This document shows positions 35,420-48,200 of a stretch of DNA of 64,000 bases, in pieces (position 1 is the first letter of the stretch; each line of letters begins with the position of its first letter). The stretch lies in the IMG/VR virus record IMGVR_UViG_3300042549_001429, positions 1-64,000 of that record; one strand, written 5' to 3'. The translations under genes were made by a program, and so were the position numbers. The DNA comes from a virus. A model generated the notes under the pieces. It was given only the letters and a program-made list of their open reading frames with translations. It searched no databases and was not told the origin of the DNA.

Positions 35420-36223
35420 ATGGCAAATTACACGCTAACATTTAGTGATATGGCTCAGGGATGGGTATCGTTCTATTCCTACTATCCTGACTATATGATT
35501 GGGATGAACAACTTCTTCTATTCATTCAAGGGAGGCAATATCTATCGTCATAACACAAACGAGAACAGAAACACGTTCTATGGTCCTTGGTTTGTTAGGA
35601 TAGGAAATCCTGCGGGGGCTTTTACCAATACCACTTTACAGAGTGTGTTTAATACCGGTGCCCTTGAAAGCAAACTTTTTAAAACCATTAGCCTAGAGGG
35701 TGATGCCAAGTGGGCAGCACAATTGACTACTGACCTTCAGTTCTCAGGGTTTATCGAGGCCAATTGGTTTGAGAAAAAAGAAGCGTCATTCTTTGCGTTT
35801 ATTAGGAACAACAAGGTGGGTGAGCTTGCACTACGAAGTGTGAATGGTATAGGACAAAGCAATGTTGTGACCGGTGGCAACGTAGTAAACTTTGCTCCGA
35901 CAGTTGAAATCGGCAGCATCATTAGTATTGGCGACTTGCTGTACTTTGCATTGCCGCCATACACTGCACCTGTGCTTGCGGGTAGAGTTACTGCTATTAC
36001 AGTGAATCTTCCTGCGGGAATAAACCGATTAACAATTGACACTACAATACCGGGCACTACTCCGATACCAATTCAAAATGCATTTTTCTTGTACATCAAG
36101 GACTCTGTTGCTGAATCTCATGGAGTATTAGGTCATTATTGCACATTCAATATACAGAACACTTCAAACAGTAAGATTGAGTTGTTTGCAGTTCAGTCTG
36201 AGGTGATGAAAAGTTACCCTTAA
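35420..36223 (+). CDS. Conserved tail structural protein
   Basis: 267 residues. FSDMAQGWVSFYSYYPDYMI then GMNNFFYSFKGGNIYRHNTN is a signature I know from short-tail proteins of crAss-like and related phages. The region around KLFKTISLEGDAKWAAQLTT continues the match. The C-terminal half is a beta-barrel-like region. It follows the Cys-rich gene by 11 nt. Exact tail position unknown. Confidence 0.65.
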   Translation: MANYTLTFSDMAQGWVSFYSYYPDYMIGMNNFFYSFKGGNIYRHNTNENRNTFYGPWFVRIGNPAGAFTNTTLQSVFNTGALESKLFKTISLEGDAKWAAQLTTDLQFSGFIEANWFEKKEASFFAFIRNNKVGELALRSVNGIGQSNVVTGGNVVNFAPTVEIGSIISIGDLLYFALPPYTAPVLAGRVTAITVNLPAGINRLTIDTTIPGTTPIPIQNAFFLYIKDSVAESHGVLGHYCTFNIQNTSNSKIELFAVQSEVMKSYP

Positions 36224-36229
36224 ATTTAA

Positions 36230-36237
36230 TATCTTTG
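36230..36237 (+). promoter_or_regulatory. -7 box before the GNAT gene
   Basis: TATCTTTG, 7 nt before the ATG at 36245, so any transcript would be nearly leaderless. Confidence 0.4.
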
Positions 36238-36244
36238 TTAGAGT

Positions 36245-36655
36245 ATGGGACTATATATACGAGAACTGCAGGACACGGACTACGAGAATATTCTTGTTGG
36301 TTGGTGGCAGCAGTGGGGATGGGAGCCTCCACAAAAAGACTTCCTTCCTAATGATGGCAAAGGTGGTATCATAGTCTATGACGATGAGACCCCGGTGTGC
36401 GCAGGATATATGTACCTTACTAATTCTAAAGTGGCTTGGGTTGATTGGATAATATCGAACAAGGAATACACAAAAAAGCCACAAAGAAAAGACGCCATTA
36501 AGTTATTGGTGTCAGCGTTGACTGAGATATGCAAAAACACAGGAAGTAAGTATGTCTACGCTTTGATAAAAAACCAAAGCCTTATAGGAACCTATGAGGA
36601 ACTTGGATACCTTAAAGGTGATTCATACACAAGTGAAATGATAAAAGCATTATAA
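36245..36655 (+). CDS. GNAT-family N-acetyltransferase
   Basis: 136 residues. The GNAT fold is visible: LYIRELQDTDYENILVGWWQ at the start, a strand pair GGIIVYDDETPVCAGYMYLT, AWVDWIISNKEY, then a helix with KRDA-type KDAIKLLVSALTEICKNTGS, and finally VYALIKNQSLIGTYEELGYL, whose GYL is the usual end of the acetyl-CoA fold. It would acetylate a protein or small molecule using acetyl-CoA. It lies amid structural genes, 2 nt from the next; a host-protein or virion-protein target is possible. Confidence 0.75.
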   Translation: MGLYIRELQDTDYENILVGWWQQWGWEPPQKDFLPNDGKGGIIVYDDETPVCAGYMYLTNSKVAWVDWIISNKEYTKKPQRKDAIKLLVSALTEICKNTGSKYVYALIKNQSLIGTYEELGYLKGDSYTSEMIKAL

Positions 36656-36656
36656 T

Positions 36657-37484
36657 ATGGCAGTTACAACAGCAGCAGTAGTAGGAATAGCGGCAACAGC
36701 CGCAACTACCGGTATGTCATTTGCCCAAGCAGGCAAACAAAAGAAAGCTATGCGTCAAGCAGAGCGAGATGCCGATGAGGCTATGCAGGCGGCAAGAAAA
36801 AAATTAGAGGTCAATGTGTTTGACCAACTATCTATTCAGAAAGAACCATTTGAATTGGAGCGAGAAGCTCTACTCTCTCAGGGAGCTCAGGCTATTCAAG
36901 CCGGAGTCGAAAGTGAGAGAGGCGCTGCAGCTACTGCAGGTCGTGTTCAGATGGCACAGCAAGAAGGACAAGGAGCCGTTAGAACCGCAATGGGTCAGGA
37001 GTTGCAAGGTCTTGAAAGATTGAGTGCACAAGAAGAAGGAAGGCTAAGAGACATTGGCGTTCAGCTAGACCTTGAAGAAGTTGCCGGGGCACAACTTGCT
37101 GCTGCAAATGCGCAAGAGTTACAAGCTCAAGCAATGCAACAGGGTATGGAAGGGGTAGTAAGTCTTGCAGGTCAGGTCGCTTCTACAGCTCCTTTATTTC
37201 AAAGAAATCGTGCTGCTGAAAAAGCAGCCATTGGTCAAATGAGTTTTACTACTGAGGATTTTCAAAAGTTTGGCAATGTTGCTGAAAAAGGGGGTTTAGG
37301 AGCTCCGGGGACTGATGGGTTTACAAATTTAGACTTTAGTGCTGTAAGCGGAATGAGTAATCAACAGTACAACAAGTTTTTGAAAGCGCTTACACCTCAG
37401 CAAAGAATGATGTTGTTTACTAACCCACAATTTGCAAAAGCTTCTGAGTTAATAAATCCTACAGCTGCACGCCTTATTAGATAA
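36657..37484 (+). CDS. Internal virion (ejection) protein, T7 gp14-like
   Basis: 275 residues. An N-terminal Ala/Thr-rich hydrophobic helix (VTTAAVVGIAATAATTGMSF) is followed by a long Gln/Ala/Glu-rich coiled coil to about residue 165. This layout matches gp14-type ejection proteins that insert in the outer membrane on infection. The remainder is less ordered, with a conserved-looking NLDFSAVSGMSNQQYNKFLK. It is the first of three consecutive genes of the ejection type (with 37512 and 39261). Confidence 0.65.
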   Translation: MAVTTAAVVGIAATAATTGMSFAQAGKQKKAMRQAERDADEAMQAARKKLEVNVFDQLSIQKEPFELEREALLSQGAQAIQAGVESERGAAATAGRVQMAQQEGQGAVRTAMGQELQGLERLSAQEEGRLRDIGVQLDLEEVAGAQLAAANAQELQAQAMQQGMEGVVSLAGQVASTAPLFQRNRAAEKAAIGQMSFTTEDFQKFGNVAEKGGLGAPGTDGFTNLDFSAVSGMSNQQYNKFLKALTPQQRMMLFTNPQFAKASELINPTAARLIR

Positions 37485-37511
37485 TTGGTAAATAATATAA
37501 AAGTTTAATTG

Positions 37512-39242
37512 ATGGCAACATACTATAAATATGCAGAGCGGAGCGCTGAGTCTCAGATAAATTGGGCTGAGATAGGCAAGAACATGACGGATATGCTTCA
37601 GAACGAAGTGGCTATCCGTGAAGAAAAAAAAGCCGCTATAGATGCTGCATCAAGAGAGTTTGGTGAGAAGCTTGCTAACCCTCCTCAGGGAGAGCATAAG
37701 TCAGCAAACCAATGGGCATTGGAATATGGAGACAATGCTTCTCAGTATATGTTGATGCAGGATAGACTTTTGAAGCAAGGTTTATTGAAACCTAAAGACT
37801 ATATGGTTACTCGTCAAAATTTAATGGACGGAACCAAGCAAGCGTTTAATTTGACTAAAGAGTTTCAAGAAACTTTTAAAATGAAAATGGACCGTTATAA
37901 AAAAGGTGAGTCTCAAGACTTAGAACTTTTTCTTAACGCTCAGGCTGAAAAATTTGGAGACTTCACAAAGTCTCAGCTATACATCAACCCTACTGATGGC
38001 TCCGTTAACGTGGCTATGAAAGAAAAGAAAGTGATTGATGGCAAAGAGGTTTTTGTAATGAACCAAAACCCAAACGAGTTTACTACCATCAGTTCATTGA
38101 GGAATACTATTGCCGGTACCTACGATAAGTTTGATACCAATGCTGTATCAACTGCGTTCGCTGAATCTTTAGGTAAAGAAGAAACGGCAAGCATTGTATT
38201 TGGTACGCTATCACAAGGTGGTGCTATTACAACCGTTGAAGATATTACAAGCAGAACAGACTTGGATGCTGATGGCAAAACTGTCATGTTCAAATTTATT
38301 GATGCGGAGAATCAAATGATTACTGCCGCTCTTGAGAATCCATACAACAGATTGTCTGTTCTTACTAATACAAAGAAGTTCGCTCCTAATGGGAAGCAGT
38401 ACACATTTACTTACGATGAGGCTGATGCAAAAGCAAATCCTGAGAAGGTATTATTGAAGGTTGATTCTACTACAGGTCAGCCTACTCCTCAGTTTAGTGA
38501 TGAGCAAATGAAAGTGTCTAACGAAGCCATGCGTATAGAAGTTCGTTCTAAGTATGACTATAAGAAAGGCATTGACGCAACAGCACAAGCACAGCTACAG
38601 GAAAGAAGACCTAGAACTGAAGGTGAAATGGGAAGAGCTGATAAATTAAAAGATGCTGAAAACTTTGGTAAGAATTTAGGTATGGCATTAAAGTCTCAAA
38701 ACGCAGAAGAGCGTGGCAATGCGGTTAAATACTTGGGCCAAAAGGCAGGTCGACAGGTTATTATAAAAGATGGTAAGTTTGTTGTTAAAGACCTAGACGG
38801 GAAAGGGGAATCTTCTTATAACTTAAATGCTGACCCTGATAAATTAGCAAGTAGTTTAGTTAGTGCATTTGGAGTAGACCTTCCTGAAGATACTATTCTT
38901 AAATTTGCTAAATCAACATTGAAAGGAAATAAAACCAATACTCTTGGAGAAGCAAGCGCAATTAACGTGCAACCTCCTGCTCCTGAAAAAATAACCATAC
39001 CTTTAGGGGGGATAACTCAACCTTCTCAAAAGGCGATTAAACTTCTTCAAGGAGCATTAGGCCCTAATTTTATTGTTAAAGAGGTAGGTCTTAATCCTTT
39101 TGGAAATGACATTGAAATCACGACAAAAGATGGCAAACAGACATATCCATTTACTTCAGGTAAGTCAGAAGCTGCTGCAGGTGCAATTCAAAAAGACCTT
39201 CAGGATTGGGTACAAAAGTATGGAGGACCTAAAGAGTTATAA
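37512..39242 (+). CDS. Internal virion protein candidate, unknown
   Basis: 576 residues. The ATG is preceded in frame by a TTG; the ATG is preferred. It opens TYYKYAERSAESQINWAEIG then KNMTDMLQNEVAIREEKKAA and is helical with charged segments to about residue 400. This resembles the middle ejection proteins of podoviruses, which form a channel together with gp14- and gp16-like partners. No enzymatic motif is recognised. It is placed between the gp14-like and the giant protein genes. Confidence 0.55.
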   Translation: MATYYKYAERSAESQINWAEIGKNMTDMLQNEVAIREEKKAAIDAASREFGEKLANPPQGEHKSANQWALEYGDNASQYMLMQDRLLKQGLLKPKDYMVTRQNLMDGTKQAFNLTKEFQETFKMKMDRYKKGESQDLELFLNAQAEKFGDFTKSQLYINPTDGSVNVAMKEKKVIDGKEVFVMNQNPNEFTTISSLRNTIAGTYDKFDTNAVSTAFAESLGKEETASIVFGTLSQGGAITTVEDITSRTDLDADGKTVMFKFIDAENQMITAALENPYNRLSVLTNTKKFAPNGKQYTFTYDEADAKANPEKVLLKVDSTTGQPTPQFSDEQMKVSNEAMRIEVRSKYDYKKGIDATAQAQLQERRPRTEGEMGRADKLKDAENFGKNLGMALKSQNAEERGNAVKYLGQKAGRQVIIKDGKFVVKDLDGKGESSYNLNADPDKLASSLVSAFGVDLPEDTILKFAKSTLKGNKTNTLGEASAINVQPPAPEKITIPLGGITQPSQKAIKLLQGALGPNFIVKEVGLNPFGNDIEITTKDGKQTYPFTSGKSEAAAGAIQKDLQDWVQKYGGPKEL

Positions 39243-39260
39243 TACTTATAAAAAACAAAA

Positions 39261-42200
39261 ATGAACGAGTTAGAGAAATTGTATAACGTATTGTTTCGTG
39301 AAGGAAAGACATCAAAGTCATTCCAAGAATTTCAAACTCAATACGCTAATGATAATGCGTATAGAGAGAAGGTTTATGAAGTTGTTCTTAGAGATGGATT
39401 TACCGATAAAGACAAAGAAACTTTCTTCTCAGTGTACAAACCATCGTCTAGTGTTCAGTCACCTGCTGCTCAGTTGCCTGTTGCTGAGGAAATAAAAAAA
39501 AAAGAAAGTACTACGGCATTACCATCGGCAGATGGTGGATTGGCGCAACAAGGGCCTAAAAACCGTGCTCCATTATTTAAGCCTGAAGGATTTGATAAAC
39601 AAATGCCTACTGCTGCAGACGCAACCTTCGTCAAGAAACCTAAGTTAGATTTAGTAGAAAAGAAAGTAGCAACAGCTGTAGATGATAGAGCTCTTGAGGT
39701 AGAAAAAAGAAAAGCCGAAGACCTATTTGATAAGCAGACTGTAAAGCCACGAGTAGACCAAAGCGTTTACTTGAAAGAAAGGCTTTCTAATATCAACAAG
39801 AACCTTATTAACAGGGAGGAAGAATACGTTGTCCCTGAAATGCAGTATCAATTCGGAGACTTAGGATTTAAGTTTGAAGAGACAGGTGCGACCGGTGACT
39901 TTATGAAAGTGGTTGCCCCTAATGGTAAAACAATAGAAGTGTCTTTAGATAACTTCCTTGACTCATCATCTGAAGCAGAGGCAAACAAGCTACAAAGTTT
40001 TATCAAAAACAATACTCCTCAAAAGGGATTGTTTGTGCTTGAAAAAACAATGAGAGAACAGGACAAAAAGTTCAACTCTCAAAAGCAAGTCGATGATGAG
40101 ATTAAAAAAATCAACGCAGATGTAACTGCTTTGAATCAAAAGCAGAAGAACTTTTTATTAAAGAAGACTGCATACGAAAACGAGATAGCAGAGTTAGAAA
40201 AGACACCTGCTTCACAAAGGAATACCGAGCAATTTAATGCCAAGCTAAATCAGTTAGAGCAGCGAAGAGCTGCAATGACCGAAGAGGTTCAGTCTATTCT
40301 TGGTGAAGAGGAAGCAATAAAAAATAAAGGCAAGGCACTAGATACTTCTGTAGGTAAGTACACTATCGCAAAATCAAAGCAAGGGACTTGGGGTGGAGGT
40401 ATATGGGATTCGTTTCTTGGTGGTATTGGCAAGATGGCATCTGCCGCTGCGAGCACCACTATTGATATAATGACAGAGATAGCCCCTGCAGGTTTCGGAA
40501 TGAGTCCTCAGGATGTTAAAAATGTAACCATTGAAAAGGCTGCTAAGATTGGCGTTGCTCCTCCTACAGCAAATCAAAATATTGAAGATTGGAAAAAGAC
40601 ATTGACCCCTCAGCAATTGAATGATTGGGAGGATGAGATGGATGATTACATAAAAAAATCTTTGAAGAAGGAGGTTCTACCTTCTACTCGTGTTGGTTTA
40701 AAAACATTGGCAGGAGACCCTGATACCACGCTTGAATGGGAGAACCTAAAGAAGCAGGGATTTTGGGGTGGTGCTTTTCTAGGATTAGCAGAATCACTTC
40801 CTGCCATGATAGGCGGCTCCGGTCCTGCAGGATGGGCTCAGAGAACAGCACAGATGTATGGTCAAGTGTCAGATGGATTGGCTCAAGAGATGGAGAACGA
40901 CCCTGAGTTTGCAGACATATCAGAGAATGAAAAGTTAGCAATCACTTTACCAATTGGTATTACCTCTGCTGTGTTAGAAGCTTACGGTTTAAAAAATGTG
41001 TTAGCAAGCACCGGTATAATCAACAAAATTACAATGTCCGCTTTAGGTAAAGCGGGGAGAGGTGTTGGTGCAAAGTCATTTAGAGAGCTAGTAGAGAACG
41101 AGGTTCAGAGTAGATTACTAAAAGGAACATTGATTTTAGGGGCAGCAGGTCTTGCTGAAGGTGAGACAGGTGCGCTTCAAGAAGTTTCTGAAACCACATT
41201 CAAAGCAATCTACAATGAAATTAAGGGGAAGGATATGTTTGAAACCCCTGAATCAGCGTTGGATTTTGTAGAGAATGTTGTTGTGGCAGGAGCGCAAGAA
41301 GCCGTTGGTGGATTCGTGTTGGGAGTGCCGTCTTCTGTAAGTGCCGCTTATAGTGAGAAAGGATTTCTCAAAATGGACGATAATGTCTTCAGGACATTTG
41401 AGCTCATGGCTAATGATGAGACACTGCAAAGTGCTTATATAGCCAAGCTGAAAGAGAAGATTGCGAATGGCGAAATAACCGTAGAAGAAGGTAAGAATAA
41501 GTTAAATGACTATCGTAATTCAGTTGGCTTATTCAGACAACTACCTGATGGCTTAACCACTCAGCAGAAGAAAGAGGCGATGAATCTTTTGAAAGAGAAA
41601 AGAGATTTAGAGCAGTACGTAAACGGTAAAGATGCTTCTTTAGTTAGCCGTCAGAAGAATAGAATCAATGCTATCAATGAAGAGCTTACAAAAATATCTG
41701 AGCAAGATGGTGGGCAGGTTCAATCAGAGACAACTCCTGAGGCTACAAAAAGAAGAGAAAGAATTGTAGAGTTACTCAAGGTGCTCGAAGATGACAATAC
41801 TGCCATCGAATACGATACCTCAAATAAATTGCCTTTAGAAGAAAGGAACAAAGTAATTGAAGAAATAAAAACCCTTAAAGCAGAAGAAGATGCCGTTCAA
41901 AAGCAAGCAACAAGTCAAGTACCTGTACAGTCAGGAGCCGGAGTTAGCCAAGAAGTGGCGCAAGGAGAACCCCAAGCAGAACCTCAAGTCGCTACCCAAG
42001 AAGGTGTCCAAGAAGAAGTAGTGTCTTCAAAGACACGGGTCAACATTGCCCCGTTCTTTAATACAAAAGTTGAGACAGTACAAGAGGCTGAGCAATTAAG
42101 ACAGGCTCCTGAATACAAGGCGTATAAGGAGACCTTGGTTAAACTTGCTGAGCAACTTGGTATCCCGGGTATAATTATTGACGATGTTATCGGTGGTTAC

Positions 42201-45200
42201 AAGAATGAGTCGGGTGAAGAGATTGTAGAAATTTCAAATCAGATTACGTTTGAGAATGCTACCTTAGACCAAGTCGAAGAATATGCGGCTATGATAGCTG
42301 CCCTTGCTCCTGAGGTTCAAGAGGCTTCTATTGCCGCTCAGTATGTAAACGAAGGTGATGCCACGCACAATGCAAACGAGTACCGATTTAAAGTAAACAA
42401 CATTGACAATGCAATAAAAGCATTGAAGGGGGCAGGTATAACTGACTTTAGCATAAACGAAAACGATAGCACTGTAACATTTACTGATGTTTTTGACTTC
42501 GCAGATGCTCAACTTCAAGATAAAATCGGTAAGTTTGCAGAGTTATTAGACGAAAATAATACAACTTATGAACAACAGCAATTTAGACCAACCGAATCAA
42601 GGTATGTCGACAAGGGAAAGAGGAAAGAAATTATTAGAAGAGTTAAGAGCGATGGGGCCCGACCTGAGTCTCGTGGGCAAGGTTTCAATGAGGCCGTTGA
42701 GCAGGCAATCCAACGTGACGCAGCCTTCCAAGGAACAACCTATGAAGAATACTCAGGAGCCAAACCAAAAGGCCCTGCAGCAGGAAACAGACTCTTCAAT
42801 GAGCCAATCAAGGCAGTTGCGGAAATTGCGAATAGATATTATCAACGAGCGTTCGGAACTAAGAGACCTGATTTCAAAGGGACAAGACAGCTCGACAAAG
42901 CAAGAGCCAAAAGGATAAGCGATGCCTTTGATGCAATGAAGCATTCGCCAAACGACCCTCAGGTTCGTGCGGCATACAATGCTTTGGCTAAAGAAACCAT
43001 TGCTCAATACCAAGCATTTTTAGATGCAGGCTATGTTGTTGAGATAAACAATCAAGAGCCTTATGCAAATTCTCAAGAGATGATTGATGACTTGAGAAAC
43101 AACAAGCGTATCAAAATATTCTCTACAGAGTCAGGATTCGGAGATACTCCAATCACTGCTAAGCAAAGAAAAGAAAACCCACTTCTAGCTAAGACTAAGT
43201 TTACTGATGTGAACGGGCAGCCTATGCTCGTTAATGACTTGTTCCGTGCGGTTCACGACTTCTTTGGACACGCTGAGTTAGGCAACTCATTTGGTCCACT
43301 AGGAGAAGAGAATGCTTGGAACGTGCACGCACGTATGTATTCTCCGTTGGCAAGAAGAGCAATGACCACTGAGACACGTGGTCAAAACTCATACGTAAAC
43401 TTCTCAGGAATTAACGAAGAGGCTGACAAGATAAGAGAGCAATCAAGAAAACTTCGTGAAGAAGGTAAGCTTGAGGAGGCTCTAAAATTAACAGATGAGA
43501 TTTACGAGAAGACTTCTTTCGCAGACCAAAAGGTAGGATTACTACCTGAAGAGTTCTCTCAGATAGATGAAGAGGTTGTTGCTGAACCTGTGGCAGAACC
43601 GGTGGTAGAAGAAGAGGTAACAGAAGAGTTTGTTCCTATATCATACGGAGACATTACCGGGGCTGCATTTACCAAGGAAAATGCAATTGACTACGAGGAG
43701 GATACTAGAGAAGATACTAACGGAAGACAGTACACTTATTTATCATCAATAACCATGGAGGTTGTGGATGGTAATGGGGAAACTGTTGGCACAATCACCA
43801 AGCTATCTGATGGAGAGGGATTACTTTCATTCACAGCAGAAGACTTAAATGGTCGTACTGTTTTAAAAGGAAAGGAGTTCCCTACACTAAGAGATGCTAA
43901 AGTTGCTCTTGCTGAAGTCACCAATAAGATTCGTCAGAAAGAATTTGATAAGCAGCAGAAGGCTGTTACCAAAGAAAGAGAAGCAGCTAAGTCTAAAGCT
44001 GACAAGGCTAAGGCTCGTGAGAAGGCTAAGCAAAAAGCAAAGGAGCCACAGGTTGAAGAGGAAGTAGTTGAGGAAGTACAAGGCAAGATGGACGAACTTC
44101 TTGAGCTTGACCCTAAGCAAAAAGGCACCGGTCAAAAGATTCTCGATGGTCTTGACAGCATGATTAAAGACATTGAGAAGTTCGAGAAAGGAACTCTTGG
44201 TGTCAACATTGCTCTTCCAATAATGAAGGGTATCCTTCAAACTATTAGAGCCTTGGTTCAAGCCGGGATGACTTTGCAAGAAGCCATAAAGAAAGCAGCG
44301 AAGGACAGCGGTACAACCGTTAAGCAGGTTGTAAATGGTATCAATGCCATTGGACAGATTGCTCCTATACAAGAAGCATACGATGCGCTGATGGCTAAAG
44401 CGGATGCATTAATCGCCCGTCAGAAGTCAAGGGGTATTGCTGACAAGAAGATTGTGTCCAACTTGGATACAATGATTCGTAACTCAGATGTCTACAAGAA
44501 TGCCACTGATGCACAGCGTAAGATTATGGAGCGTGAGGCACGAGTGAAGATGGGTGTCGGTCCACGTAAGGCCGCATCAATCGGACGTGTTATTGGTGTT
44601 CTGAAAGACATTACAAACGTATCAAGACAAGAGAAGCTACAAATCATATCAAGGATTCGTGAGCTGTCAAGAGATGTAGCAAAGGATTTGGCTCAGGAGA
44701 TTAAAGACCTAGCTAAAGAAGGCAAGATTACTGCTGTTCAAGCGGCTAATGTTATTGCTAGATTTGGTAATGTCAATCTATTAAATGAGATGTCTGTGTC
44801 CAATTTTGTGGACTACATGGCTAAGGTTTTTGCTGATGCTGATTACGATAATAAAATTAAGGGGGCTAGAAGTAAGATTGCAAAAGCAAGAAATAACATA
44901 GCCACTAAGATTGGTATCGCTGATGGGCTAATGCTTCCATTACAGAAACTATTTTCAATTAACCCTGAGCTTATACCGGACGCACAACTTGAGCGCTACC
45001 TAGAGCTTCTTAAAATGTTTTCTGCAAGTGACGCTGTTCTCACGCTTGAAAATAAGGTTGCTGTCAAGAAAGATGTAGACGCTATCCTTAAAGATATTGA
45101 CGCAGAGCAATCAAAGGCTGATGAGTTGGCTGAGATATTTAGTAATTCTAAGAACCAAGTATTTAATGATGAGGGTGATTTAGATTACGCTGCATCATTA

Positions 45201-48200
45201 AAGAAGATGGTTAAGGAAGGAGATATAACAGAAGAGGATGCTGAACTTATGCGTAAGTATAAGCAAGATATAATCCCTCAGGTTGAACCTACTCCATTGA
45301 GTGACGAAGAGATTGCAAAAAAGAAAGAAGAGCAAATTGCTGATTTGAAAAAAGCCAAGGTAGTAACCGATGGCCTTCCATCAAGAGATGAGAATAGACT
45401 AGCAAAGAGATTGGCTGATTTGATTGCAAATACTTCAAAGGAAGACTTAATGAAGTTGAGTCTTACTGACCTAAAGAATTTGTTGAAAGTAGTTAACAAC
45501 ATAAACAATGGATACCTCCCTCACTATGCACAAATAATGGTGGAGAAAATCAATGCCATTAAATACGGTAAAATTCTTGCAGCTGCAATTAAAGCGGCCA
45601 AGCCTTTAAAGTTCTCTGAACTATACTCAAGGTTTAAGGCTGCTATTATTCGTAGTCAGAAGGGTGGTATTGCTGAGATGGTTAGAAGAAACCCTCTCTA
45701 CTATATTGACCAAGTATTCGGTGACTTCAAAACTAAAAACATATTTGAGGCACTGTTTGAGCAGACCGCAGAAGCTGAAGCGAACTTCAAAGCTGAACTT
45801 AAAAAGGTTCAAACCATATTGGAAAAGGCTGAAGCAAAAGTTGCCAAGTCTTTCAATCTAAACCCTGACGAGACTTTGATGTCTAAGTTCAAGATGATGA
45901 CCTATATGATTCAGCTTGAGTATGAGTCAAACAAAGGTAGCGAACAGGTTAACCCTGCTGCCGCTTACCTTAGGGAGACCATCAAACATATTGACGGAGG
46001 TAAGTCAAGATTCGGTGAGCGTGATGCCAATATGCTCCAAGATATACTTACCAATTATTCTAAAGATGGAGAGATAGATAATGAAAAACTATTCAACTCT
46101 TTCAACCAAGCCGAGAAGGATGCTATCAGTGATATTAGGAAGGTCAACGAGTCTTTGAAAGATAAGGCTCAGTACACTGCTGCGATTATTCGTGGTGATG
46201 CTATCGACCCATTAAATAACTACGTACACTTGAATGTGCTTCACGATACGGAGCCGCTCGATGTAAGTGCTGCTACTGACTTCTTGAACCAAGCAAACAA
46301 CTCACGTAGACCATCAACAAAAGCTAAGTCTTTAATATCAAGAACTAAAGGCGCTAAGCCTTTGAACTTCGATGTATTTGCTTCTGCTCAGCGTGGCGCT
46401 AAGTTTGTCATATTGGATTACAACTTGACCGAGCCTATCCGTACTGCACGCAGAACAATGAATCAGGCTACTGCTGAATTAGAAGAGCAGGGAAGAATAC
46501 CTAAGATGCAGAGGGATGTTAAGAACGCAATTGACGGAGCGTTTGAGGAAGCAGTAAGCAATCTACTTACTAACTCTATACTTCAGAACTCACTTGCTGA
46601 CGAGGCGATTGACTTTATAAGCAAGCAAGGGTATCGTGCAGTTCTTGCAGGTACAGGAAGGTTTGCTGCGGAATTAACCTCAAACATTTCTTATGCGATA
46701 TTAGCAGACCCGAAGGCATTCACTACAGGTGCAAAGTATAAAGGTTTGATTATGTCAACGCTTGCTCCTGCTATCATGGAGAATGTAGGAAGCAAGCAGA
46801 CCAACAGGATATTCCCTAACACCACATTGTCAGGAAGTTTTGTTGATACCTCTATCCTAAGCCAAGCAACAGGCATTCAAGGCACGAGCTCAAAGAATCC
46901 TGTGCTCAACAAGATGCAGCAGATATACAACCTTACAGGTAAAAAGTATCAGAATGTTATCGAGTTGACTGCAGATACTTTAATCTCTACTCCGGATAAA
47001 CTCGTGATGAGACCGATGTGGTTTGGTGCATTTGCTAATGAGTTTAAAAAGGCATCAGGCAGTGAGGTTGACTTCGATAAGATAGCAGCAAACGACAAGG
47101 CTTATATGGATGCCAATCAAGATGCAATCCAAAAGGCCAAGAGAGCAGCAGACCAAAAGTCAGTGATGACAGGTGCTACAGACAATGCCTTTATGGGAAT
47201 CCTAAAAGGAACTGTAAAGCCTAATCAAAGTTTCTCATCAAGAGCGTTCAATAACTTCAACAACTACATGACTCGCTTCTTGATATTTGAATATGTTACT
47301 GCACGTACAGCCATTTATGCAATGGTTGGAGACGGCTCATTATCTAAGCGTCAGGGAGCCGCAATGCTCGCTGCTGTAGCCACACGTATGACTGTGTACA
47401 CATTGCTTTCTCAGATGATGGCAAATGGTATCATGGGATTGTTTGGAATAGGAGACGATGAAGAGGAGGATGAAAAATCATTGATGCAAAAAATCGGTCA
47501 GTCTCTTACAGGTACATTTACTTCGCTATTGATTGGTCGTGACTTTGGTAATGCCACTAAGTTGGTAATCAACTATGGTCTTGAGGAAATCAATGAGAAG
47601 CACCTTGACTTCCTAAGAGAAGGAGAGTACGACCCATACAAAGATGGAATCGCTTACTCAATAATTCCAAGAGAGGACAGACCTGATGATAACTTGGGCA
47701 ACCTTCTTATGAATATGACCGGTTCACTTGGCCCGGCATACAACACCGCTAATCTTATTTACAAAAACAGAAATAGGATTGTAACGGGAGAGACAGAGAA
47801 GAAAGAACTTGATGCTATTGAAAGAGAAGACCGAACAGTTAAAGAACGTATCCCACTAGAACTCTTAGGAAACTTTGGTTTGATTCCTTTTTACAAGGAT
47901 GTAAAGAAGATGGTAAATAAATCAATCTACGCAAGCATCAAAGAAGCAGAGAGAGTAGCAGAGAGAAACAAGCGAAGAGATACTGACTTGCTTGGTGGAT
48001 ACGAGAATAAGACTGACCTCAAACGCTATAATCCTGAGCTATACGAGAAGAACTTTGGTGAAGGGTCAGAATGGTACGAGTCAACCAAAGAAGAGCGTGA
48101 GGCTAAAGAAAAAGAGGCCAAGGAGGAACAGAAGATAAAAGACAGGATGAACAACTATACTCCTGAAGGTGAAGGTGGCTTTGGCTCCGCAGGATTTGGA

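Noticed and set aside
42568-42918. 116-residue frame inside the 3001-residue gene
   Set aside because: It is a plus-one shadow of a conserved-looking coding segment, has no leader, and its Gln/Ser/Arg composition follows from the overlapping frame.
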